Positions 39,971 through 49,391 of a DNA stretch of 64,000 nucleotides are shown piece after piece (within the stretch, counting starts at the first letter, position 1; each line of letters opens with the position of its first letter). This DNA comes from Zygotorulaspora mrakii (Eukaryota; Ascomycota; Saccharomycetes; Saccharomycetales; Saccharomycetaceae). A program made the translations under genes and the position numbers. The stretch covers positions 620,001 to 684,000 of the forward strand of contig NC_050724.1 in assembly GCF_013402915.1 (NCBI RefSeq), written 5' to 3'. Below the pieces are notes generated by a model, which made no database searches, had not been told where the DNA came from, and was given only the letters and a program-made list of their open reading frames with translations.

Positions 39971-41350
39971 CTAGTTATCTTCTAATTTTACAATCAACCC
40001 AGAATCATCAACTTCCTTGATTCCAGAGTCTATCATCAACATCTCTTCGATAATATCCAAAGAGTCATCAGAGCCTGAGCATTTTCGTAAATGAGCCTCC
40101 GAAAACCTTTTGAATTTGGCAACCAGTTTCTCATAATAATCAAGCTTCCTTTTCATCACTTTATTCTCTGCCGAGATCACGCCAAAATCCTTTTGAAGCT
40201 GCAACTGTGCCACCTTCTTCCTCTGTCTACATTTAGATGCTGCCATCCTATTCCTTTCGAGGAGTCTTGCTCTTTTCCATGCATTTGTACCCGGTATTGG
40301 GTCAGACATGCGATTGTTGTACGATGAATTGGACGAAGACGATGAACTTCTCTTTACTGGTGCAGGACTCACATCTACCGCGACCTGCTGTGATGACCGC
40401 TGTTGAGATAAGACATCTGAGCAATGAAGGCTATTACCGTTAGAATTTTCCCATGTTGTTGATGAGGCACTACCACTTATGGATTTTGCCGCGATTTCAT
40501 CATCTGGGTTTGCCTGAATATGTGCCTGTGGCACTGAATTGTTAACAGATTCGAATTGTTGAAATTTTGCTTGCTGTCGTAGCGCGTTCTCTGCTAAATT
40601 AGGCTGTGGATCTTGACGTTGTGTCTGACGTTGCACATGACGTTGCGTTTGGGCTTGAGATTGATTCTGAATTTGGCTCGGTATTTGCGTTTGCATCGGC
40701 TGGTGGTCGAATCTTGGAGGTAAAGGTGGCGGTTGAGTATTATACAAATTTTCTAGAGTCTCTAAATCTTCACTTAGCTGATTAATCTGCCCATTTGAAA
40801 TAGATATTCTTCTCCTTTTCACAGGCTCGTCCAACGATGTTAGGGAACTCTGGAAAATTGGCGGATTTGTTAGCGGAAAATGGGTTACATCGATGCCAAA
40901 TGGTTGAAAGAATGGCGATAAATATTCTTGCGTCGATGGGTCGTTAATTGTGTGAGAGTTAGAGTTACTGAATGAGGCAGATGCAAGGTTGTTCTTCGTA
41001 CCATTGGTATTACTGTTGAAATCAACGTGATGGCCAGCACCAGCAGCACTGCTATAAGTATTCGCATGGGCAATGGCATTACCATTGGGTACCCACTTAT
41101 TGGCATGGGTACCCCCACCCTCTGCCAACGGCGAAAACTGCGCAGCGTTAATCCCATCTCCAAAGTATGATGAAGCAGGCTGTACCGATTGCGACCTTGG
41201 TGAAGCCTGTCGCATCCCTTGAACAAAACCAGTTGTTGAACCCTGAAGACTCTGACCGTCAGGCTGAAGATTTGCTACGCCTGCGGTACTCACACCGACA
41301 TCCACGCCCGGAAAACTAGTAGTATGCAAGGGAGAATACTCGTTTTCCAT
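39971..41350 (-). CDS. CST6: ATF/CREB-family bZIP activator (CST6/ACA1)
   Basis: 459 aa. The C-terminal bZIP is at about 350-415, with the basic region KRARLLERNRMAASKCRQRK and a leucine zipper QLQLQKDFGVISAENKVMKRKL. It is the single pre-duplication equivalent of S. cerevisiae CST6 (YIL036W) and ACA1 (YER045C), ATF/CREB factors that bind TGACGTCA-type sites and control genes for growth on non-fermentable carbon and CO2 response. The N-terminal part is Gln/Asn/Ser-rich with a QTQ repeat near 230-250. Divergent from SPO73. Confidence 0.95.
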   Translation of the reverse strand: MENEYSPLHTTSFPGVDVGVSTAGVANLQPDGQSLQGSTTGFVQGMRQASPRSQSVQPASSYFGDGINAAQFSPLAEGGGTHANKWVPNGNAIAHANTYSSAAGAGHHVDFNSNTNGTKNNLASASFSNSNSHTINDPSTQEYLSPFFQPFGIDVTHFPLTNPPIFQSSLTSLDEPVKRRRISISNGQINQLSEDLETLENLYNTQPPPLPPRFDHQPMQTQIPSQIQNQSQAQTQRHVQRQTQRQDPQPNLAENALRQQAKFQQFESVNNSVPQAHIQANPDDEIAAKSISGSASSTTWENSNGNSLHCSDVLSQQRSSQQVAVDVSPAPVKRSSSSSSNSSYNNRMSDPIPGTNAWKRARLLERNRMAASKCRQRKKVAQLQLQKDFGVISAENKVMKRKLDYYEKLVAKFKRFSEAHLRKCSGSDDSLDIIEEMLMIDSGIKEVDDSGLIVKLEDN

Positions 41351-42063
41351 ATTTTTCCTGTATTAGAACAGTTATAATTTTTCAGCGTTAGCTTTTCTAT
41401 TCTCTACTAGTTGTCCTCTGTGCGATAGCCTACGTCAAGTATCGATTCGGATGTGATTAATGATGTAAGGACAAAAAACACTGAAGTCACCATGATAAAA
41501 TACGTTTTGCCCAGGGGTCAGTGAGGACAATGGAAAGACCTGAAATCTCTTTTTGTGAAAAAAAAAGTGTGCTCAGTAAAAAGAAAAAACATAGTTCTCT
41601 ACGTTTGAAAAAAAACCATCGCAGAAGGAGCTACCTTTTTAACATCATGAGGATTAAGAGAGATGCGTCAAGCGTGTTGGTGCTTCCAATTATACCATGT
41701 CTCGTAGCTTGCCTCCCCAGGTTGCAGCAGCTTCCATTAACCAGCTCAGTAGTTAACGAGCGCAGTAAGTAGTTGTCATTCGTTACATTTCCAGTAGCCG
41801 CTGGAACTGGGTTGCATTGTAGTCATCATTTGATATTTATTACTTCCGTTCCTACGGCAATGAGGCTGCTTGCAAGTAGGGTTCATTCATGATAATTGAA
41901 ACTTTTTTCATGTAACTTCCTAATTAGGAAAGCCACAAAGTGTGCAAGGTGTAAATAAAGTTCTTGAAAAAAGATGTAAAACGGCAGCTCCACACAGAAG
42001 AGCTTATCTGTCCCTGTTCTAGCGATTCATTTGGATTAACTATGCCGGGATGAAATCTTCAGG
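41351..42063. promoter_or_regulatory. Divergent CST6/SPO73 promoter region
   Basis: 713 bp. A weak URS1-like site TAGCCGCTGG (41795-41804, 8 of 10 with the Ume6 consensus) fits a meiotic gene (SPO73). A-rich tracts lie near 41558-41617. An 83-codon frame at 41521-41772 is low-complexity at its start and not supported. Confidence 0.35.
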
Positions 42064-42780
42064 ATGGGGCTTGGCAGTAGTTTCATTAAGAGAATTGCGG
42101 AAAGTCTACCTGAAGACACAATAGTTGAGAATGAAAGGGGCATAACGCTGTTTGGTATGCCTATGTTTTCGCCAAAGCTGCTGATACCTCAAGTAGACCC
42201 AACCCACTGGCAGCTCATCAATGTCAAGGAGTCAACGGTTAGGAATGTGGGTGAACGTTCGGTTCTTTCGCGAGGAGAGTTTTATCCATTGACAGCAAAC
42301 TGCAACCAAACAGAGAAGTGGTATGTGCTAATGGATTTTGGGGATTCTATTGATATGGATGACCAGGGATGGCTCTATAGCTGGGTTTTTTCATCGGCGC
42401 GGTGGAAATCAAAACATGGGTTCGTTAGGAGACGTATATGGGTAAGAAGACCCGAACAAATGCAGGGCTGTTCAGCGTTCTCATCCATTTCATCAGCCGA
42501 AGGATCGGGGTCACTTTCACTTCCGGAATCTCAGACCAATATAGACCCAGTGAAGAGGTATCTCTTGAGCGCTCGTGAGCAGCTGATAATGGGGCTAATG
42601 CGACAAAGCTTGGACAGGCACAGGTTTGAACTGCTGGATTCTTCGCTGAAAAATGGTGCCATAGATAAAGCGGCTCTAGAGGATTCTGTTTTTGTGGATA
42701 AAATCAGTAGATGTTTTGAGTTCAAAACATCAAAAGAAAGATTCTTGCACATTTGGCTCCCGACTGTGTTGGAATTCTGA
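42064..42780 (+). CDS. SPO73: Dysferlin-domain sporulation protein Spo73, long form
   Basis: 238 aa; S. cerevisiae Spo73 (YER046W) is 143 aa. The DysF-type domain spans about residues 40-135: DPTHWQLINVKES, EKWYVLMDFGDSIDMDDQGWLYSWVF and the Trp/Arg-rich RRRIWVRRP end. Spo73 acts in prospore-membrane elongation during sporulation with Spo71. The N-terminal SLPEDTIVENERGITLFGMPMFSPKLLIP is the usual entry to the domain. An extra C-terminal region of about 95 residues is helical and acidic and has no equivalent in the short S. cerevisiae protein. Synteny CST6/ACA1-SPO73-SAP1 supports the call. Confidence 0.87.
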   Translation: MGLGSSFIKRIAESLPEDTIVENERGITLFGMPMFSPKLLIPQVDPTHWQLINVKESTVRNVGERSVLSRGEFYPLTANCNQTEKWYVLMDFGDSIDMDDQGWLYSWVFSSARWKSKHGFVRRRIWVRRPEQMQGCSAFSSISSAEGSGSLSLPESQTNIDPVKRYLLSAREQLIMGLMRQSLDRHRFELLDSSLKNGAIDKAALEDSVFVDKISRCFEFKTSKERFLHIWLPTVLEF

Positions 42781-42795
42781 AACCATCATGAAACA
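42778..42795 (+). promoter_or_regulatory. PRM2: Tandem pheromone-response elements upstream of PRM2
   Basis: TGAAACC (42778-42784, overlapping the SPO73 stop codon) and the perfect Ste12 site TGAAACA (42789-42795) are in the same orientation, 11 bp apart, about 111-128 bp upstream of the PRM2 ATG. Confidence 0.65.
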
Positions 42796-42905
42796 TCGTG
42801 AATGAATAATGAGATACATGTATGTATGTATATATATACATGTAGTTACCTAGAGGACATATTTGTGTTCTTTTCTTGCAAGGCGATTGATCATGTGTGG
42901 GTGAG

Positions 42906-44639
42906 ATGAAACTGTTTCCTTCTCTTTCTTTGCCTCAGCGGCTAGTTATTTGCATTTTCAATCCAATAATAGTATTCATTTTCGCCAGCTTATTGCTGAC
43001 TATTTGGAGTGATTATGTTATGATAGATCTCACAGTAACGAAGATTGAGGGTGGTGGGGTTGATTCCGTATCTGCTAGCTCAACGGCATTGGTTACTACC
43101 ACAGCTACAGTCACAACTACAACTACAACTACTGCCGTGAGCACAGCGAGCCAATCCTCTTTTGCTACATACTACTTTGACAGAGATGCACTAGAACACG
43201 TAGCCCAAGAGTATATTGAGATGAGAATTAAATGGGTGAACGCGACTTTGTCTGCATCATACAGTTCACAACTGTCTCAATGGCAACACTCCTTAGACAT
43301 GTGGAACGTTTCATTGATCAAAGCTATAAATGACAAACGTGAAATCTATCAGAACCTGCTAGCATATAACCAAAGCATATTTAATGCACTTTACGAAAAA
43401 TCGAAGCAAATAAACGAAACATGGTCCCTTTTTAGTCAAACAGCTTTAAGTCTGGAGGATACTCAGCAAGTGTTTAATAACCTTTCGGTAAATTATTGGT
43501 TTGCTACTTCAATTTTTTCCAACGTATCGCAACAACTCCAAGTCTTGAATAGTTTTGATTGTAATTCGAAAATTCCTGTTATAGGCTTTATGCCTATTGA
43601 TTTGAACTTCGACAAGTCAAAACAACTTGATACCTCAGTAACCAGTTTTACTAATACTTTAGTTAATAGCCTCAGAGAGAACAAATACGAGGCACCTAGG
43701 AAACGCGGCAACAATTTGGAAGCATCGAATACTTCTCTAAAAAAGCGGAGTCGATATTTCTCGATCATTTGCCTCATAATGTACTTTGTTTCCATAGGAA
43801 CGCTCTGCATATATGAATGGCTAATATTTCGCATAGAGAACTCTTTGTTCAATTCACACATGATGGAAATACTAGACACTATCACCGCTGAAGAGACTAG
43901 AGGCATCACTTTGCAACAATGGGTACGAAAACAGACTAACAAATTATGCTACACTCTTACCAACCCGTTGTTATACAGAGTTGCCAATAGCATTGGCAGC
44001 GGGCTAAATGAGTCCGACAGTCGATGGAAATACCTCAGTTATTACATATTATGGACACTTTCAAACGGCAAGTATCTCTGGATCCTTCTATTTTATACGA
44101 TAAATCACTGGCAAATTACTAGTTCATTAGTGAGTCATCAGGTCTCATCGGCTCAAGGAAACTTCCGACGTGAAGTAACTAGTCCGCTTACCGACAGTCG
44201 ATTGTCACTCATGAAAAGTACATTGGAAATATGTTCTGATTTCACGTTTGACGTCGATAAAACAATTGATGACACACTAAAAGTACATTTCATAGCCTCA
44301 TTGGACCAACAAGTAGATGTAATAAACTCTCAGATGACTGAACTTTCCCATGACCCAACGATTGCAGCTTTAAGCCAATGGCAAAATTTGAGCTATTCCA
44401 GCCCTCATGACTTTGAAGTCAATGGCAACGAGTTCAGTTACAGTGTAATGACGCAAGCTCTCAACTCCGATTCTTCAAAATTTGTGGCGACTCATTTATC
44501 AAAACGGAATACTTCAAATTTTAATTCTTCTATCTCGGAGACAGCTTGGAATAAAGTCTACAAATGGGCAGTTCTATTGCTGATAATTCTGTTAGTATTA
44601 CATTTCATCATTGGCCTGGTATTTTCTGTTACAATCTAA
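42906..44639 (+). CDS. PRM2: Pheromone-regulated membrane protein Prm2
   Basis: 577 aa (S. cerevisiae Prm2 656, YIL037C). A mating-induced multi-pass protein thought to act in nuclear fusion or membrane events. Membrane segments: N-terminal (about 12-38, VICIFNPIIVFIFASLLLTI), about 285-308 (FSIICLIMYFVSIGTLCIYE), about 385-405 (WTLSNGKYLWILLFYTI) and a C-terminal one (about 555-575, AVLLLIILLVLHFIIGLVF). A Thr-rich stretch (residues about 60-80) follows the first span. Many Asn-x-Ser/Thr sites suggest a luminal domain. The frame opens at a GTG; ATG at 42906. Ste12 sites upstream support the call. Confidence 0.9.
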   Translation: MKLFPSLSLPQRLVICIFNPIIVFIFASLLLTIWSDYVMIDLTVTKIEGGGVDSVSASSTALVTTTATVTTTTTTTAVSTASQSSFATYYFDRDALEHVAQEYIEMRIKWVNATLSASYSSQLSQWQHSLDMWNVSLIKAINDKREIYQNLLAYNQSIFNALYEKSKQINETWSLFSQTALSLEDTQQVFNNLSVNYWFATSIFSNVSQQLQVLNSFDCNSKIPVIGFMPIDLNFDKSKQLDTSVTSFTNTLVNSLRENKYEAPRKRGNNLEASNTSLKKRSRYFSIICLIMYFVSIGTLCIYEWLIFRIENSLFNSHMMEILDTITAEETRGITLQQWVRKQTNKLCYTLTNPLLYRVANSIGSGLNESDSRWKYLSYYILWTLSNGKYLWILLFYTINHWQITSSLVSHQVSSAQGNFRREVTSPLTDSRLSLMKSTLEICSDFTFDVDKTIDDTLKVHFIASLDQQVDVINSQMTELSHDPTIAALSQWQNLSYSSPHDFEVNGNEFSYSVMTQALNSDSSKFVATHLSKRNTSNFNSSISETAWNKVYKWAVLLLIILLVLHFIIGLVFSVTI

Positions 44640-44995
44640 AATCACCAAAAACGGCTATAGTTTCGATTTTATAACCTAAAAAATGAACTGAAAAATTTCA
44701 CCTTTAATTAACCAATCATAGGTGGTGCGTGGGTATTAAGCATTTGCGAGCGTTCAGTATTGTTCACCTTTCTGCCTATATTCAATTCTTCAGTGATATT
44801 ACAGGTATCAATAGCACCTATCAATATTCATTTTGAACTGAACTTGTTAAAAAACATCTTCAAAAAGCAGGTTTTGTTTCTGAAACAGAGGCTCAACAAA
44901 ATTTACATCGCTGTAACAAAACCGTCATACCAAGGCACTAAAAGCGAAATTTTGGTTTAAATATTAAGCAGTTTGGGTCATTACGATCAAGAGGG
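44640..44995 (+). other. PRM2 3' flank and NOT3 promoter
   Basis: 356 bp with no supported gene; a 66-codon frame (44760-44960) has no family features. AT-rich. Confidence 0.4.
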
Positions 44996-47443
44996 ATGGC
45001 GCATCGTAAATTGCAGCAAGAGATTGATAGGGTGTTCAAAAAGATCAACGAGGGTTTGGAGATTTTTGACACATATTATGAAAGGCATGAGAACTGTACG
45101 AATAATCCATCTCAGAAGGATAAACTGGAGTCCGATCTGAAAAGAGAGGTAAAAAAGTTGCAAAGACTGAGGGAGCAAATCAAATCATGGCAAAGTTCAC
45201 CTGATATCAAGGATAAGGATTCTCTGCTGGATTTTAGGAGATCCGTTGAAATAGCGATGGAGAAATACAAAGCTGTGGAAAAAGCATCAAAAGAAAAAGC
45301 ATACTCCAACATAAGTCTAAAAAAATCGGATAATATGGATCCGCAGGAAAAGGAAAGAAGAGATGTCTCGGAGTACCTATCAAATACCATTGATGAACTA
45401 GAGCGACAATACGAGGGCCTACAAGTCGAAATTGACAAGCTGATAATTCTGAACAAGAAAAAGAAAACAGCCTCACAAGCTAATGAAGAAAAAAAGGATC
45501 AATTGAAAAATCTACAAATGAGATACAGGTGGCATCAACAACAGATGGAGCTAGCATTAAGACTTTTGGCCAATGAGGAGCTGAATCCTGATCATGTTAA
45601 GGAAATTCAAGAGGATATAAACTACTATGTAGAATCAAATCAGGAACCTGATTTTGTGGAGGATGAAACCATTTATGATACACTGGATTTACAATCAAAT
45701 GAAGCAATAGCGCATGAGGTAGCCCAGTATTTTGCATCCCAACAAGCTGAAGATAACAACGGTGATGATGACTCCGCCTCAAAAGATGCCTCTAAAACTT
45801 CCAAGAAAGAACTGAGGAGATTGGAAAGGGAAGCAAAAAAGGCTGCAAAAGCCGCTTCAAAAGGATCCGAATCAGACTCCTTTGTAATACCAAATTCTTA
45901 TAGCGCGTCAATAAGCGCCAAAGAGCCCGAGACCCTAGAACTTTTGCAAAGTCAATCTCCTTCTCCTTCGCCTGGACCGCAGACTGCAGACTCGTCAAAA
46001 ACAGGTTCTACCCCAAGTACTGTGCCAAACACTGCAAAAAGTCCGAATGGTTCTAGTTTGACATCATTAAAGCATGGGTTATCAGCGACATCCCACTCCA
46101 CAACAAACGAGCTGCTCGCAGGACATACACATATACATCAAACTTTGAATGGCATAACGACTACAAGTACGTTAAAGCCTGCTACAGTACCTGCAAGACC
46201 AGCTGGTGAAATAAAATGGGCAGTAGCTGCATCTCAAGGGATTGAGAAGGACAAGAAAATGATAAATGCAAGTTCAAATACCAATACATCAGCTCCGGCA
46301 ACTTCTGGTACCAACAGTGCAGCAGGCTTATCCAATGTCAGCACTAGATCTAATAGTGCAACGAATACACCTCGCTTATCTACTCCTTCCCTGGAAACAA
46401 CGTCTTTGGCAGAGCATTTGGAGAAATCCAGTGGGCTCACCAATCCTAACGCATCTACGTCCTTGACAGCTGCTGCAGTATTGGCGGCAGGAGCAGCTGC
46501 TGTCAATATGAACAATAAAGCAATCCATAAGAATGCGTCTCCATACCGTCCACCGGAAACACTACACAATCGAGACGAACACTATTCTTTGAATACCACG
46601 CCTAGTTTACAGAAGAGGGTAGAAGATGAACCTGAACTCATAGATGATTATGAATCAGAATGGACGGATGATGAGCTTGAAGAAGAGCCTGTACCAGAGC
46701 AACTGACAGAGCTAGAAAGTGAAACACGTAAATTAGCAACAGAACAATTCAGAAAAGAGTCCATTAAAGATTATGAAATGTTACTCTTGCCGGGTGGTAT
46801 TCAAGAATTCATAATGGGTGTTGAGCTATTCAACAGAGGGTTGGAACCCCTGGATGGTAAATTAGGTGGGTACAGAAGATCACATGATGCCTGTACGATA
46901 CCTAGATTTGGTGGTGTACCATTGGGTGTAAACCCTCCTGCACCATTGGATGCCTTCAGATCAACCCAACAATGGGATGTAACGCGCTGTTCTTTGCGAT
47001 CAGTCGTAAGAAGTTCTGATCTGACTGAGGCAGAAAAATACCAAGCAATACTCGAAAGATTCAGATCATTAGAAATGTTCACCTTATTTTACAATTATTA
47101 TTTTGCAGTCACTCCCTTAGAGCAACACATTGCATCTATAATTTTGGCGGAAAGACATTGGAAAGTATCAAAAACTAGCACACTTTGGTTTTTAAGGCAA
47201 GGGGATGCTAAGTTTACCAATGGAATTTGTGAAGTGGCAGATTACAAAGTATTTAAATTAGACGATTGGACAGTAGCTGACAAGCTCAATTTTAAACTGG
47301 ACTACGCATTCTTGAAGGAACCCCCAGTCATACCCACTGTTGAAAAAGAATCAATGGTGGAAACTGATGGCTCGGATGTATTGAGCCATGGACAGCAACT
47401 TCTTCAGCAGCTTAAACAAGGTAAAGTAGGCACATCAGCTTAG
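44996..47443 (+). CDS. NOT3: CCR4-NOT complex subunit Not3
   Basis: 815 aa (S. cerevisiae 836, YIL038C). A subunit of the CCR4-NOT deadenylation and transcription complex. The N-terminal Not3/5 helical domain (about 1-235) starts MAHRKLQQEIDRVFKKINEG with long coiled coils. The middle is Ser/Thr/Asn/Ala-rich and disordered. The C-terminal NOT box (about 650-780) has FGGVPLGVNPPAPLDAFRST, LEMFTLFYNYYFAVTPLEQ and WKVSKTSTLWFLRQGDAKF. The start fits the family exactly. It could be confused with NOT5, but the YIL037-YIL039 synteny points to NOT3. Confidence 0.95.
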   Translation: MAHRKLQQEIDRVFKKINEGLEIFDTYYERHENCTNNPSQKDKLESDLKREVKKLQRLREQIKSWQSSPDIKDKDSLLDFRRSVEIAMEKYKAVEKASKEKAYSNISLKKSDNMDPQEKERRDVSEYLSNTIDELERQYEGLQVEIDKLIILNKKKKTASQANEEKKDQLKNLQMRYRWHQQQMELALRLLANEELNPDHVKEIQEDINYYVESNQEPDFVEDETIYDTLDLQSNEAIAHEVAQYFASQQAEDNNGDDDSASKDASKTSKKELRRLEREAKKAAKAASKGSESDSFVIPNSYSASISAKEPETLELLQSQSPSPSPGPQTADSSKTGSTPSTVPNTAKSPNGSSLTSLKHGLSATSHSTTNELLAGHTHIHQTLNGITTTSTLKPATVPARPAGEIKWAVAASQGIEKDKKMINASSNTNTSAPATSGTNSAAGLSNVSTRSNSATNTPRLSTPSLETTSLAEHLEKSSGLTNPNASTSLTAAAVLAAGAAAVNMNNKAIHKNASPYRPPETLHNRDEHYSLNTTPSLQKRVEDEPELIDDYESEWTDDELEEEPVPEQLTELESETRKLATEQFRKESIKDYEMLLLPGGIQEFIMGVELFNRGLEPLDGKLGGYRRSHDACTIPRFGGVPLGVNPPAPLDAFRSTQQWDVTRCSLRSVVRSSDLTEAEKYQAILERFRSLEMFTLFYNYYFAVTPLEQHIASIILAERHWKVSKTSTLWFLRQGDAKFTNGICEVADYKVFKLDDWTVADKLNFKLDYAFLKEPPVIPTVEKESMVETDGSDVLSHGQQLLQQLKQGKVGTSA

Positions 47444-47650
47444 CTTTTCATCCCTTCTTTATTGAAAAGTTTTCTGATATTTTTAGTTTGTGAGTAGGTT
47501 TTGTTAATTTTATTCAGTATTTAAACATTAATTTAATGAATTCTTTAATGAAAAATCTTTTTCCTATATAGCCACCAATTATTTTTAAATCAATCATAGA
47601 ACGTATACATAATAGCTAAGTCTACCTAAAACCAATAGATCGAAAGCAAT

Positions 47651-48844
47651 TCAGGCAAGAATCTGTTCTTTATTCAGACCCTTGGGCACTACTTCAGATT
47701 CCGCCGCAACTCCTAAGCCGCTTCTATCGGTCAACGTAAATGGGTCTTGACCAGATGCAATGTTGCACTGGTGCATCAATCTCTTTTCTCCGGGAGAAAA
47801 TTGACCAGTAACAGAATGCCACACACCTCTATTAAAGAAGATTGCCAAATCACCAGCTTCCCAATTATGGGCGTAAACGTACTTTGAGGCAATTGCAGGT
47901 CTCATCATTTTATGAACAGCGTTACGAGCATCTTCCAAATCTAAAACGGTACCATCAGCGAATTTCAACTGATATATACAACAGCCGTGAACTTGTAAAT
48001 GATGTTTCTTGGTGACAGGGTTTGTCCAAACTAATGGTAGCCTCTTAATTTTAGATTCTTCCCATGGTGGAAGCTCATCTAATGGCATTTCCTTCTTTTC
48101 GGACACCATTGTCAAACCGTCTGAGGTAGCTTTAGCTGGTGAAATGAATATATATGGATGAGGTGCATAAACAACTGTGGCACCAAGGGCCTTCTCTTGG
48201 TCTTCGGGTGATAATAAGTCGAAGGCCGTAGCACCTGAAACAAAGGCGGTTGCACCTTGATTAACTTCCAGCTCATCACCGTCGTCATACACAATTTTTT
48301 GCTTTTTTGTGGAAGGTGGAACATGGATACCCAAAAGTGTTGTACAAACTGGTGGCGATAATCCATATAACGCGGAGTCAATATGCCATCTGTAAAACCT
48401 TGTCATGTTCTTTTCATGAGCTTCTTCATCAGTTAGTGGATCCCTATGGAAATCAAAGTGGACTGGATGTCTCAAATTGACATCCCCTAGGCCTTCATGG
48501 CCAGCCTGCCAAAACCCTTGGCCCAAGACTTGGACCTGTGGTTGGGAGGGCACTGAAGTACCGTCCTTTCTCAAAACGGATTTGTCGTGGCGGAATTCTT
48601 TACCGTGGCCGTAGGCTGCACCAGTTCTGTCACAAGTTGAATCAAACAAAGTTGTTAACTTCCATTGCGATTTTGGGGATAAATTCTCCATTGCCGGAAT
48701 TACGAGAACCAAGTGTTTGTGTAAACCCTCATACAGAGTCTTGAAATCTACTTCAGATAACTCACTTGGGTCGTTGCATCCTTCAGGTAGGGTCACTTTG
48801 GCTCCAAAATTTCTTCCTTCCAATGGTGTCAATACGACTGGCAT
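47651..48844 (-). CDS. XAN1: Alpha-ketoglutarate-dependent xanthine dioxygenase (XanA type)
   Basis: 397 aa Fe(II)/2-oxoglutarate dioxygenase of the TauD/TfdA superfamily. The metal triad is His154-x-Asp156 (YRWHIDSALYGL) and His343 (FNRGVWHSVTG). The 2-oxoglutarate Arg is in EKRLMHQCN (Arg355), with Gln359 and Asn361 at +16 and +18 from the last His. As I recall, A. nidulans XanA has His149, Asp151, His340, Gln356 and Asn358, the same spacing. Family blocks YAPHPYIFISPAKA and LDELPPWEESKIKRLPLVW also fit XanA rather than the sulfonate dioxygenase Jlp1. Such enzymes convert xanthine to uric acid without molybdenum cofactor. S. cerevisiae has no equivalent. It sits between NOT3/SPO73 and SAP1/TED1. 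No targeting signal seen. Confidence 0.85.
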   Translation of the reverse strand: MPVVLTPLEGRNFGAKVTLPEGCNDPSELSEVDFKTLYEGLHKHLVLVIPAMENLSPKSQWKLTTLFDSTCDRTGAAYGHGKEFRHDKSVLRKDGTSVPSQPQVQVLGQGFWQAGHEGLGDVNLRHPVHFDFHRDPLTDEEAHEKNMTRFYRWHIDSALYGLSPPVCTTLLGIHVPPSTKKQKIVYDDGDELEVNQGATAFVSGATAFDLLSPEDQEKALGATVVYAPHPYIFISPAKATSDGLTMVSEKKEMPLDELPPWEESKIKRLPLVWTNPVTKKHHLQVHGCCIYQLKFADGTVLDLEDARNAVHKMMRPAIASKYVYAHNWEAGDLAIFFNRGVWHSVTGQFSPGEKRLMHQCNIASGQDPFTLTDRSGLGVAAESEVVPKGLNKEQILA

Positions 48845-49391
48845 ATTGTCTGATTATTTTAAGCTGTTTATTAGTTGTATTTAGCTAATTAATTGCCTCT
48901 GGGGTATTGCTGAAGTGCGATACAATTATGTTTTACAATGGATATCCACTTGTCTTATATACATGCAAAGGCTATAATTGATCTTTCTTATCGCAGGATC
49001 TGCATTTTCCCGAGCTATGCTCGTCCCATATCCTCATTTATGTATTACCGGCATGCTCCATCCACAGATCTTATTGCTTTATCTTATCACGCGGTGCTCT
49101 AATTTGATAAGACGCTTTTGTAATTTTCCCAAATAAAATCCGGAAAACCCGACAGGCTTTCGGAACGTTCCGATCGGCAATCCCGCGAAGTGTCTGTAAA
49201 TCGAGTGACAAATGGTAATAGGACGGAAAATCAGCTAAGTAGATAAAGAGTCGAGAAAACGAGACTCGATAGAAAATGAAATAGCGACGGTAATAGACGA
49301 AGAGACATTTTATTTTGCTGATTATAATGCTATCTTAAGTGTATCACGTAAATGCTAAATAGGTATATATGCACAGCAATCACAGTCCTGA
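48845..49391 (-). promoter_or_regulatory. Promoter of the xanthine dioxygenase gene: GATAAG boxes and a TCGG-N6-CCGA palindrome
   Basis: GATAAG occurs at 48987-48992 (minus), 49083-49088 (minus) and 49106-49111 (plus), about 145-265 bp upstream of the ATG; these are sites for Gln3/Gat1-type nitrogen regulators. TCGGAACGTTCCGA (49160-49173) is a perfect palindrome of the CGG-N6-CCG class recognised by the zinc-cluster factors UaY (purine catabolism, Aspergillus) and Ppr1 (pyrimidine, yeast), about 320 bp upstream. SAP1 ends at 49392 on the same strand, so these elements can only serve this gene. Confidence 0.7.

Noticed and set aside
47651..48844. Assignment as sulfonate dioxygenase Jlp1
   Set aside because: Same superfamily, but the long YAPHPYIFISPAKA and ELPPWEESKIK blocks and the Gln/Asn pair after the last His fit the xanthine dioxygenase branch better.
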